DNA of 64,000 bases from Martinezella tropici. Lineage in GTDB: Bacteria > Pseudomonadota > Alphaproteobacteria > Rhizobiales > Rhizobiaceae. The DNA lies in contig NZ_QMKK01000017.1 in the NCBI RefSeq assembly GCF_003287875.1, forward strand, positions 1 through 64,000, in the 5' to 3' direction. Of this stretch, positions 1-7,299 are shown piece by piece (position 1 is the first letter of the stretch; each line of letters opens with the position of its first letter). The notes beneath the pieces are model-generated. The model saw nothing but the letters and a program-made list of their open reading frames with translations, ran no database searches and had not been told where the DNA came from. A program made the position numbers and the translations under genes.

Positions 1-119
1 AGATCGTCGAACTGGCTGGAATCGACGATGTTGCAGCCCTGCTCGGCCAGATAGTTCGAGATCGCCGCAACGATCCCACGCGTCGATTGGCAGGATACTG
101 TGAGCACATGGGTGGTCAT
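1..119 (-). CDS. purU: Formyltetrahydrofolate deformylase, N-terminal part (cut by window edge)
   Basis: PurU hydrolyses 10-formyl-tetrahydrofolate to formate and tetrahydrofolate in the cytoplasm. Only the first 39 residues are inside the window. They read as the start of the PurU ACT domain: a short beta strand (HVLTVSC), a GIVAAIS helix, then LAEQGCNIVDSSQFDD, a stretch typical of PurU rather than of other ACT proteins. It starts 65 bases downstream of the ferredoxin reductase stop on the same strand, so it is probably the last visible gene of the catabolic operon. A dedicated PurU here suggests that the pathway charges tetrahydrofolate with one-carbon units that must be discharged. The catalytic formyltransferase-like domain lies outside the window and cannot be checked. 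Confidence 0.85.
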   Translation of the reverse strand, partial: MTTHVLTVSCQSTRGIVAAISNYLAEQGCNIVDSSQFDD

Positions 120-184
120 GACAATCCTCTGTCGAACCGCCATCGAGCGGTCTATTCGAGTTGATATTGACAAGATGAGGGAGA

Positions 185-1411
185 TCAGGCGGCGAGCAGT
201 TGTTTCAGCTTGATCTCCGGTGCGGCAAGCGCTGCCGGATCGGGATGGCGTCCAGCGGCGATCATCATCTCGGCGAGCCGGATATCGCGAGCGATCGCGT
301 TGCCCGGTCCGATGCCGCTCGCGGCAAGCAAGCGGCCATCGGCGCCAAGATGGAAGAGGATGAATGCCTCAGTCGACAGATCACGTCGAACCGCCGTTAC
401 AGCCCCCTCGGCAAGCCCCGCGATCTGCAGCGTCAGGTCGTACTGGTCCGACCAGAACCACGGCACAGCGGCGCTGGTTTCTTGTGCGCCCATCATGTTG
501 GCGGCGGCAAGCGCGCCCTGCTCATGCGCATTGCGCCAGGACTCTAGCCGGATACGCCGACCACCGTAGTGGCCGATCGGAAAGGAGCAACAGTCCCCGG
601 CCGCGAAGATATCGGGATCGCTTGTTTGCATATGCTGATCGACCGCGATACCGTTGTCGATGACAAGGCCGGCTGCATCGGCGAGCGCCACATTCGGAAT
701 CGAGCCGATACCGAGGACCAAAAGGTTGGCCGCAATCACCCGGCCTCCTTCCAACGAGATGCGCACGTCACTCGGTCGTTCATCGATCGCGGCTATTTTG
801 ATACCCAAGAGAAGGTCCACGCCCGCGTCGCGATGGCGCTTGCAGACCACCTCGGCGATTTCGGCTGGGACGCCGCGGGTAAGAACGCGCGGTAGGCTTT
901 CGAGAAGCGTGACGCTAGCGCCCAGTTTTCGGGCGCTAGCAGCAAGCTCCAAGCCGATGAAACCGCCGCCGATGATCGCGATATGGTTGCCTTCGGCCAT
1001 GTGCGGGCGGATGGCGGAGGCATCGCCATAGCTGCGCAGGACGCGGATGCGGCCGTTCGAACACGGCATCCCTGGTAGTTCTCGCGCACTGGCGCCAGTT
1101 GCCAGAAGAAGCTTGTCGTACGGACGTCGGGAGCCGTTCGAAAGCGCTACATTTCTTCCGTTCCGGTCGATTGCGGTCACCGATACGCCGGTGACTATGC
1201 GGATGCGCTCCGCCTCGAAGCGAGCGGCATCGGCAACGAAAGTCGGCTGGGCACCCGCGACGATGGCATCTTTAGAGAGTGGTGGCCGCTCATAGGGCAA
1301 GAGCGGTTCGGTACCGACAAGTGTGACAGTGCCGTCGAAACCCCGTTCACGCAGCGCAAAGGCTGCGCGTGCGCCGCACTCCCCGGCGCCTACGATGACA
1401 AAAGAGGACAT
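185..1411 (-). CDS. FAD-dependent NAD(P)H:ferredoxin reductase
   Basis: A 408-residue pyridine-nucleotide-disulfide oxidoreductase fold enzyme of the kind that reduces Rieske or 2Fe-2S ferredoxins for oxygenases. The N-terminus carries the FAD-binding VGAGECG motif, and the middle carries a second dinucleotide fold, IIGGGFIGLE, for NAD(P)H. A late FAD contact (FAAGDCC) and a reductase C-terminal domain follow. A longer reading frame exists upstream but overlaps the Rieske gene; the ATG at 1411 places the FAD motif at residue 6, as is normal for the family. It follows the Rieske ferredoxin by 52 bases on the same strand, so electrons probably flow from NAD(P)H through this protein to the Rieske protein and on to the diiron hydroxylase. 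The physiological substrate of the system is not evident. Confidence 0.88.
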   Translation of the reverse strand: MSSFVIVGAGECGARAAFALRERGFDGTVTLVGTEPLLPYERPPLSKDAIVAGAQPTFVADAARFEAERIRIVTGVSVTAIDRNGRNVALSNGSRRPYDKLLLATGASARELPGMPCSNGRIRVLRSYGDASAIRPHMAEGNHIAIIGGGFIGLELAASARKLGASVTLLESLPRVLTRGVPAEIAEVVCKRHRDAGVDLLLGIKIAAIDERPSDVRISLEGGRVIAANLLVLGIGSIPNVALADAAGLVIDNGIAVDQHMQTSDPDIFAAGDCCSFPIGHYGGRRIRLESWRNAHEQGALAAANMMGAQETSAAVPWFWSDQYDLTLQIAGLAEGAVTAVRRDLSTEAFILFHLGADGRLLAASGIGPGNAIARDIRLAEMMIAAGRHPDPAALAAPEIKLKQLLAA

Positions 1412-1463
1412 GACCAAGCCTCGCGTGAGAGAGAGAAAGTAAAACGTGTTCCGACCGGATGCC

Positions 1464-1781
1464 TCAGCCCGGCAGTTCGACCAGCACCGTTCCATCCTCG
1501 ATGCGCGCGGCGTATACGTTGAGGTTCTTGCATACTGGCAGGCGCTTGGCCTCGCCTGTGCGGTAGTCGAAAATGCCGGAATGCTTGGGGCATTCGATCT
1601 CGTAGTCCATGACGAGTCCATCGGCGAGGTGAATAGCCTCATGAGTGCACAGCCCATCGGTGCAGAAGACCTCGTCGTCCGGGGAGCGATAGAGCGCATA
1701 GGTTCGGCCGGAGTGGTCGAAGCGGCGCGCTCCTTCCTGTTCGATATCGTCGAGGCGGCAGGCGGGAATCCAGCTAGTCAT
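1464..1781 (-). CDS. Rieske-type 2Fe-2S ferredoxin
   Basis: A 105-residue soluble Rieske ferredoxin. Both cluster-binding motifs are present: C45-T-H47 and C64-P-K-H67. There is no membrane anchor or catalytic domain, so it is an electron carrier and not an oxygenase subunit. The ATG at 1781 is preceded by GAGGAC and lies 10 bases after the hydroxylase stop, which rules out the longer upstream reading. It sits between the hydroxylase and the FAD reductase, exactly where the intermediate carrier of a three-component monooxygenase is expected. I am confident of the family; its partnership with both neighbours is inferred from gene order. Confidence 0.92.
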   Translation of the reverse strand: MTSWIPACRLDDIEQEGARRFDHSGRTYALYRSPDDEVFCTDGLCTHEAIHLADGLVMDYEIECPKHSGIFDYRTGEAKRLPVCKNLNVYAARIEDGTVLVELPG

Positions 1782-1791
1782 GATGTCCTCG

Positions 1792-2805
1792 TTACTTTGC
1801 GGCGCTTGCCGCATTGGCGCGGGCCTTACGCTTTTCATATCGTGCTTGCATCCGCGCATCGCTTTCCTTGGTCCCGTCGTGCCAGGTACCGAACCACTTG
1901 TCGAAAGGTACAAGGCCGTCGCCGTAGTTCACCTCGAAAAACTTGTGATGCAGGTAATGGGTATAGGCATGGCTGTCGATCGCTGCCTCCGCGCCCAGTT
2001 CGATCTTGTCGAAACCAAGATGGCCGACGACTGCCCCGAAGCCGGAATAGTGCAACTGATAGATCGCAAGAATGGGATTCGATGGAATGACAAGGTGGAT
2101 CAGCGCGGAGGAAAAATAGAGCAGTTGCTCCACCGGGTGCATCGACAGCGATGACCAGGGCGACGGATTGACCGAGTTGTGGTGGACGGAATGGATCCAG
2201 CGATAAAGCGGGCCCCAGTGAATCAGCCGATGAATCGCGAAGAAATGCGCCTCATGGAAAATCGGCATGACAAGCGCGATTCCGAACAGGTACCAAGGCT
2301 TCGCGGCGAAGGACACCCATGGCACGAGCCCGTTGGCGAAGGCATAGAGGATACCGACCTCCAGTGCCGTCCAGATTGGAAGAGCCGTGCCGAAGGTCCG
2401 GATGATGCCGTCGGCATTCTGGCTATCGAAGAGGAAGGCCGGGTTCTTGCTGTCGCCGGGAAACTTGCCATTGTACTTGAAGCGGTTTTCCTGGGTGCGA
2501 AGGATATACAGGCGCAGTTCAAAGGCACCGTAAAACAGGAAAACGGCAACGCAGTTGACGAGAAAGAGCCGCAGGATCCACGCAATGTGGAAGGTTTTCA
2601 GGACCTCCGCTTCCGGCACGATGAAATGCCAATAGGCAACAGCGGAGGCGGCGAAGAGCACGTTCCACGGTAAGAAATAGTGTGGCAGCCATTTCAGGAA
2701 GGCCACCGGCTTCGGAGGAAGGGTGAAGACGGGGGCGGTCTCAATCCGTCCGTCGGGAGCCCAATCGCCCCGTTTGTTACGTTTGCCAAAGCTGAGGTCA
2801 TCCAT
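1792..2805 (-). CDS. Membrane diiron hydroxylase, fatty-acid hydroxylase / sterol desaturase family
   Basis: A 337-residue integral membrane oxygenase. Several hydrophobic segments (about residues 42-64, 75-97, 142-160, 172-190 and 230-250) surround the histidine clusters that bind a diiron centre: HRLIH (192-196), HSVHH (205-209) and HAYTH...HH (279-287). This is the signature of the fatty acid hydroxylase superfamily, which hydroxylates or desaturates with O2 and electrons from a ferredoxin. It ends 10 bases before the Rieske ferredoxin and starts 11 bases after the PanB-like gene, a tight operon. The linked soluble ferredoxin and reductase suggest a small-molecule substrate rather than membrane lipid modification. 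The substrate cannot be read from the sequence. Confidence 0.88.
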   Translation of the reverse strand: MDDLSFGKRNKRGDWAPDGRIETAPVFTLPPKPVAFLKWLPHYFLPWNVLFAASAVAYWHFIVPEAEVLKTFHIAWILRLFLVNCVAVFLFYGAFELRLYILRTQENRFKYNGKFPGDSKNPAFLFDSQNADGIIRTFGTALPIWTALEVGILYAFANGLVPWVSFAAKPWYLFGIALVMPIFHEAHFFAIHRLIHWGPLYRWIHSVHHNSVNPSPWSSLSMHPVEQLLYFSSALIHLVIPSNPILAIYQLHYSGFGAVVGHLGFDKIELGAEAAIDSHAYTHYLHHKFFEVNYGDGLVPFDKWFGTWHDGTKESDARMQARYEKRKARANAASAAK

Positions 2806-2816
2806 CGGGGTCTCCG

Positions 2817-3608
2817 TCAGATTGATTGGGCGAGAGTGGAGAAGCGTTCGAAGGCGGTGTCATCCATGTCCACCTGATGCTTCGTTTCGGGGTAGGCGCC
2901 GCTGGCGACATCGGCAGCAAAGGCGCGGAAAGCTTCAACGCGTTTCCTCTGCAACTCGGCCGTGAGGGCGACGAAATCGGCGTATCGTTTGGCATGACGG
3001 GGATAGTGGTCCGCATGCGTGCCAAGCACGCCCGACGAGAAGAGATATTGCGTGTCGCAGGCCGAACCGCAGCCCATCCCCATGGTGATCATCGGTGTGT
3101 TGCGGGTGATATAGTCGGCCAGGCGCACTGGCACCACTTCGACCTCGATCGCTGCGGCGCCTGCATTCTCGAGATCTTTCACGGCGCGTAGCACACGCAG
3201 CGCTTCCTCCGGTGTCCTGCCGATCGCTCGGAAATTTGTCCATGTGGCGCGGTTTGGCACGAGCCCGACATGACCGGTAACCGGTATGCCTTCCCGCGCC
3301 ATCGCCTCGATGAAATAGGGAGAATGCGAACAATAGACGGAGTCTGCACCACGCTTCAACATCTGAAAACCGAGACGGATTGCTTCTTCCTGCGATGAAA
3401 CGGCACCGTGAGGCATGCCCACCGACAAGAAGGCGAACGGCACGGCCGAGCGAATGGTTTCGAGATGGTGATCCGGTTCGCAGGACAGGATGGTGATCCC
3501 GCACTCCACCGCTGCGGCGGCTTCCTCAGCGTTGTCAACATGCAGCTGAAGCCACTTGCGCGAGCCTTTTTGGCTCTGCAGATCATGGACCGTGATGCGT
3601 CTTGTCAT
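2817..3608 (-). CDS. PanB-like (ketopantoate hydroxymethyltransferase superfamily) protein with altered metal site
   Basis: A 263-residue protein of the PanB fold. Canonical PanB transfers a hydroxymethyl group from 5,10-methylene-tetrahydrofolate to 2-oxoisovalerate. The family motif GHVGLVPN (residues 112-119) and the C-terminal VEVVPVRLADYIT and GMGCGSACD segments match PanB closely. Three metal-binding regions differ: the usual GDSLG, ADLPF and KLEGG stretches read here as SCEPDHH, VGMPH and YCSHS, so the acidic ligands appear lost. It is the first gene of an oxygenase/purU operon, with GGGGAG ahead of the ATG. This suggests a catabolic paralogue that moves a one-carbon unit between tetrahydrofolate and a pathway intermediate. 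It should not be taken as the pantothenate biosynthesis enzyme without testing. Confidence 0.78.
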   Translation of the reverse strand: MTRRITVHDLQSQKGSRKWLQLHVDNAEEAAAAVECGITILSCEPDHHLETIRSAVPFAFLSVGMPHGAVSSQEEAIRLGFQMLKRGADSVYCSHSPYFIEAMAREGIPVTGHVGLVPNRATWTNFRAIGRTPEEALRVLRAVKDLENAGAAAIEVEVVPVRLADYITRNTPMITMGMGCGSACDTQYLFSSGVLGTHADHYPRHAKRYADFVALTAELQRKRVEAFRAFAADVASGAYPETKHQVDMDDTAFERFSTLAQSI

Positions 3609-3672
3609 CAGATCTCCCCTCGATTTATGGGGCGATCATAGGATGGAGGTGGAACATCCGCCGCTAGTTTTC

Positions 3673-3688
3673 TGATCAAATCAGATCA
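3673..3688. promoter_or_regulatory. Candidate operator for the LacI-type regulator
   Basis: Inverted repeat TGATC-N6-GATCA, 65 bases upstream of the PanB-like start and immediately downstream of the lacI-type gene. Its position ahead of the oxygenase operon suits a regulator site. The symmetry is short, so it is only a candidate. Confidence 0.35.
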
Positions 3689-3695
3689 AGCGGTA

Positions 3696-4700
3696 TCAGA
3701 GATTTTCCCGAGTGATTGTAACGAACCGGATCGGATCGTTGGCGACGGGCTCGCTGACAAGGCCGAGGCGGGCGAGCATCAGATCAAGCGCGCGGCGCGC
3801 CTGAGCCTCTGGCGCCTGGTCCAGGACCACGGACATGACACCTTCGCGTAAGGCGGTTGCACTTCGCTCGGTAAGTTCATGGCCGACGAAGAAGATGTCC
3901 CGGCCGCGTGGGTGCTTGCGCAGGACCGATGCGAGCGAGGAATTGGCGCCCCCCGCATTGTAGAAGCCCACTAGGTCCGGCCACACGTTGAGCGCCTCTA
4001 CCAGCATTTCTGCGCTGCGGACGGCCTCGTCCTGCCCAAAAAGAACAGCGACAAATTCCATTCCGTCGCGCGGGCGCTCCGCGAAATAGTCGGAGAAACC
4101 GCGAATGCGATCGCGGTGAACCTGGTATATCTGGCTGTGACAGAGCGCGACGACCGTACCGTCGTGCGGCTGCATTCTTGAGATAAATAGGCCAGCGCTT
4201 CGCCCGGCGGCGTAGTTGTCGATCCCGACATAGTTAGCCTCGACGTTTTCTGCCCGCGTGACGATCTGGATGACCGGAACGCCTTCAGCCTCGACCGAAC
4301 GAAGCGCGGCGCGGACCTCCGATTGGTCCGGTGCAGCGACAATTAGGCCGGCACGTTTTTCCTTAGGTCTTGCGATCCAATCCGCAATCATGAGTGAATC
4401 TTGCTCATCCAGGAAGGTGCGATGCACCGCAATCGTTGAATCGAGCAAAGCGGCACCTCGCCCGAAGGCCTGCGCGAGCCGGGAGTAGAACGTCGTCTCA
4501 GGTCGCATGAGAAGGACATCGATACGCACGATACCGCGATGGAGATCCGGCAGCCGCTTCGGATAGTCGAGTGCACGTGCAGCGGCGGTGACCTTCTCCA
4601 CAAGGGCGGGACGCACTCCTCCGCGCCCGTTCAGCACCCGCTCGACCGTTGCCGTTCCGACACCCGCGAGGCGCGCGATATTCTGGAATGTTGGCTTCAT
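3696..4700 (-). CDS. LacI-family transcriptional regulator
   Basis: A 334-residue LacI/PurR-type regulator. The helix-turn-helix begins at once (FQNIARLAGVGTATVERVL) and ends in the hinge-proximal Y-P-K stretch. It is followed by a periplasmic-binding-protein-like effector domain with the usual FYNAGGANSS and FVGHELT segments. The ATG at 4700 puts the helix-turn-helix at residues 3-25; a longer in-frame start would add 22 residues without family similarity. The gene sits directly upstream of, and in the same direction as, the PanB-like/oxygenase operon, which it probably represses until a substrate-derived ligand binds. The effector domain resembles those for sugars or polyols, but the ligand cannot be named. 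Confidence 0.88.
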   Translation of the reverse strand: MKPTFQNIARLAGVGTATVERVLNGRGGVRPALVEKVTAAARALDYPKRLPDLHRGIVRIDVLLMRPETTFYSRLAQAFGRGAALLDSTIAVHRTFLDEQDSLMIADWIARPKEKRAGLIVAAPDQSEVRAALRSVEAEGVPVIQIVTRAENVEANYVGIDNYAAGRSAGLFISRMQPHDGTVVALCHSQIYQVHRDRIRGFSDYFAERPRDGMEFVAVLFGQDEAVRSAEMLVEALNVWPDLVGFYNAGGANSSLASVLRKHPRGRDIFFVGHELTERSATALREGVMSVVLDQAPEAQARRALDLMLARLGLVSEPVANDPIRFVTITRENL

Positions 4701-4981
4701 TTTTTTATTCCACCTCAGCGGCCACCTGGCGGATTGATCCAGGATAACGGACGAGTGATATAGCAAAGCGAGGTAACGATCTCGTGCTTTAACACTTTTC
4801 TATTCTGACATGGTCACGGGAGATGCGGCACTGGTCAAGCGGGACGTCTCGAAAGGCGGTAATGGCGGTGCTCTTCTTTCTTCGGCGTTTGCCGAGCTAT
4901 AAACGAGAGTGGATCACATTGCACTTATCCGTCTGATACTGCCCGGCTCGTTGAAGCCGGTGCATCAGGTGCCGAGGCGCA

Positions 4982-5673
4982 ATGAAGTTTCCAAGCCTCT
5001 TCCGCGGTTGAAGGGGTTTCGCTTTCCGCGTGAGATTGCTGAACATATGGGGTGGGACGATCACCGGTTTTTTGCTGAGCATGGCGGATGTAGAAGACCT
5101 GCTTGCCGAACGCGGTGTGATCGTCAGCTGGAAAACTGTTTGTGTATAGATTAATCGCATTGGCCGCCACTTTGTCACCCGCATTCGCAGGGACAGCCGC
5201 AAGCCCGATGGCAAGTGGCGTATATATGAGGCCGTGATTGCGATCGGCGGACAGAAGTTCTGGCTCTGAGGAGCGATCAATGCTGACGGCGATGTGCTCG
5301 ACATCTTGGTTCAGCGGCGCCGCACCACCAAGGCAGACGAGCGCCTCTTCTCCAGACTGGTCAGGCAATTTTGCGAGCCGCGCATCGTCGTGACAGATAA
5401 GCTTGGCAGCTACGCCAAGCCTGTGTAGATCTTGGCGGCGGACGCCGATCATCAGGCGCATAACGGTCTGAACAACAGAATTGAAAACTTACACCGGTCG
5501 ACCCGAAACGCGACAACATCATGGGGTGGTTCAAATCGCCTCGTCAGGCGCAACGCTTCCTGTCGGCCCTTGACCAAATCAATGCGATCTTCAGCCCTCA
5601 CCGCTACGATCTCACCTCCATTGCATACCCGCCATGCACTGGGATCGACGCATTTAGCCTGTGGGCCGAATAA
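4982..5673 (+). pseudogene. Decayed IS6-family transposase
   Basis: Fragments of an IS6-family transposase can be followed across all three plus-strand frames. They include an N-terminal FRFPREI segment, then MADVEDLLAERG, then KFWL...ADGDVLDILVQRRR, VVTDKLGSYAKP and GLNNRIENLHR, and a C-terminal MGWFKSPRQAQRFLSALDQI ending at a stop at 5673. Several frameshifts and internal stops (near 5150, 5268 and 5426) mean no protein can be made. The DDE-containing core is therefore dead. I did not find convincing terminal inverted repeats. The remnant lies between the LacI-controlled operon and the toxin-antitoxin-like pair, consistent with an old insertion boundary. Confidence 0.82.
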
Positions 5674-5982
5674 ATCGCTGAAAATGGGGGCGCAAAATAC
5701 TCGCCCCGTGGTGACAAGCGACCCAGCCTCAAACAACTTCGTAATGTCGACTGTTGGTTCCATAAACTGGATTACGCTCCAAACAACGCACCGTAATCAA
5801 CAGATCGGGTTTTCAATCGCTCAGCGCATTAAGCGCGCGGATCGCTGGTTCAAAACCCTTCAAGACCAATCAAAGCCATTTGCGTTTTTTTGTGTAAGCC
5901 CTCTCGGGCGCTTTGATGTGAGTTCATGCTGAACCTTGACGGTTCACAGATAATCTTACTGAGCTAAGAAAGGGTGGGTGTT
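5674..5982. other. Intergenic stretch beside the IS6 remnant
   Basis: About 310 bases with somewhat lower GC than the surrounding genes. It contains open frames that run out of the transposase remnant but none with a ribosome binding site or recognisable product. An AAGAAAGGG ribosome binding site for the next gene lies at its end. I see nothing else here. Confidence 0.5.
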
Positions 5983-6228
5983 ATGGCCGCATTCAACGTG
6001 CGTGTTTCAGACAAGACGGCTAGTAAACACGACCAGATCGCGGAGACGCTTGATCGCTCGCGCTCTGATATGGCAGCCCAGCAAATCGAGGATTATGTTG
6101 CTCGTGAAGAGTGGCAAATTGCTGAAGTCGAAGCCGGATTGGCTGAAGCCAAGCGAGGCGAATTCGTGACCGATGAAGAAATGACGAAAGTTATCCGAAA
6201 ATACACCAGGTCTGCTCATCAATCATGA
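5983..6228 (+). CDS. Ribbon-helix-helix antitoxin-like protein
   Basis: An 81-residue protein with an N-terminal beta strand (FNVRVSDKT) and two helices, the layout of CopG/RelB/ParD-type ribbon-helix-helix antitoxins. An acidic C-terminal tail (EEMTKVIRKYT) would bind a toxin. An upstream GTG is in frame, but the ATG at 5983 follows AAGAAAGGG at good spacing and is the likelier start. The stop overlaps the next start by four bases (ATGA), the usual translational coupling of antitoxin and toxin. Such antitoxins repress their own promoter. The downstream partner is atypical, so whether this is a functioning module is uncertain. Confidence 0.7.
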   Translation: MAAFNVRVSDKTASKHDQIAETLDRSRSDMAAQQIEDYVAREEWQIAEVEAGLAEAKRGEFVTDEEMTKVIRKYTRSAHQS

Positions 6229-6461
6229 GCGAAAAGCATATTTGCTGCACGAGGAGAGCGCTGCGACCGCTTGTTGAGATTGGCGCATACATCCAGAAAG
6301 ATAATCCGGATGCCGCTGCGCGCATATTGCCGGATGTTTGCCTCCACTGCTTCGTCGACCACGTGATAATGGCCGGAGAACAGCGATATCTCGTAATCGG
6401 TGTCGACCATAAGAAGGTGCTGAAGGAGCATTTAGGCATTCACGAACAAGCGTTGCTCTGA
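6225..6461 (+). CDS. ParE/RelE-like toxin, probably degenerate
   Basis: A 78-residue reading frame overlapping the antitoxin by four bases. Its first half contains VEIGAYIQKDNPDAAARIL, which matches the helical start of ParE/RelE toxins (typically an I-x-x-Y-I-x-x-D-N-P-x-A-A pattern). The second half lacks the expected beta-sheet core and its conserved arginine-containing strands, and none of the other frames restores it convincingly. The N-terminal strand is also unusual. I read it as a toxin gene rearranged or decayed after the first 40 residues, leaving the antitoxin as the better-preserved member. It could instead be a divergent toxin. Confidence 0.45.
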   Translation: MSEKHICCTRRALRPLVEIGAYIQKDNPDAAARILPDVCLHCFVDHVIMAGEQRYLVIGVDHKKVLKEHLGIHEQALL

Positions 6462-6509
6462 CTGTCGGGCGCTCTGCTGCATTGACTTCATTGCGGGAAT
6501 GGATGATTT

Positions 6510-6533
6510 TGGTACGCCATATTATGGTATCCG
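6510..6533. promoter_or_regulatory. Candidate GntR operator upstream of the regulator gene
   Basis: TGGTACGCCA at 6510-6519 and an overlapping-type copy TGGTATCCGA at 6524-6533 lie 18-41 bases ahead of the GntR start. They resemble the sites at 8331 and 8514, and the TGGT-N2-RCCA form suits FadR-type regulators. The position suggests autoregulation. Confidence 0.5.
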
Positions 6534-6550
6534 AAGCCGAGGGTTGGAAA

Positions 6551-7246
6551 ATGAATGACGATGGGCTTAGCACTGCAATTCGCGTGGAACGTCCGGCCAA
6601 GACGCTGCGTGAACTTGCGCTCGACAAGGTACGAGAAGCGATCGTCAATGGTTATTTCCGGCCGGGAGATCGGCTGGTGGAGCGCGATCTCTGTGCCCAG
6701 CTCGGTGTCAGCCGCACCATCGTTCGCGAGGTTCTGCGCCATCTCGAATCCGAAGGCCTTGTCGCCAATCTCCCGAACAAGGGGCCGATCGTCGCCCAGC
6801 TCAATCACGACGAAGCCAAACAGATCTACGAGATCCGCGCAGCACTGGAAGGGATGGCGGCGCGGCTTTGCGCCGAGCAAAACAATCCCGCGATCGCCGA
6901 TGCCCTGGACAAGTCGCTCGAAGACATAAGGCAGAGCTATCGCGGCAAGGACATGGCCGGCGTGCTTGCTCACACATCCTCTTTCTATCAGACGCTGTTC
7001 AGCAGCGTCGACCGCCACGTGGCATGGGGCGTCGTCAATCTACTGACGGTGCGCATCAATCATCTGCGTTCCATGACGATCAAGACCAGGGATCGTGACG
7101 TTCAGGGGCCAGCACAGATGGCGCGCATCGTCGATGCTATCCGGCGCGGTGACGGCGAAGGCGCCTATCGGGCGGCGATGGAACATGTCGCAAGCGCCAG
7201 TGCCATCGCCCAGGCCGTGCTTTCCGATCGCCAACCGGCCGACTGA
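6551..7246 (+). CDS. GntR-family regulator, FadR/FCD subgroup
   Basis: A 231-residue regulator with an N-terminal winged helix (residues about 18-85; ERDLCAQLGVSRTIVREVL is the recognition region) and an all-helical FCD ligand domain (about 90-215). Earlier in-frame starts exist, but only the ATG at 6551 has a ribosome binding site (GAGGG, eight bases away), and they would overlap the candidate operator. In FCD proteins a metal site made of Asp and His residues senses carboxylate ligands; the usual Phe-His here reads Phe-Tyr (SSFYQ), so the site may differ. It directly precedes the ureohydrolase-like gene and the catabolic operon, which it probably represses. The effector is unknown. Confidence 0.88.
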   Translation: MNDDGLSTAIRVERPAKTLRELALDKVREAIVNGYFRPGDRLVERDLCAQLGVSRTIVREVLRHLESEGLVANLPNKGPIVAQLNHDEAKQIYEIRAALEGMAARLCAEQNNPAIADALDKSLEDIRQSYRGKDMAGVLAHTSSFYQTLFSSVDRHVAWGVVNLLTVRINHLRSMTIKTRDRDVQGPAQMARIVDAIRRGDGEGAYRAAMEHVASASAIAQAVLSDRQPAD

Positions 7247-7299
7247 TCTTCGTGCCACTACCCGTGTTCCGGGAAAAACATCGTCGAGGCTGATGCGAA

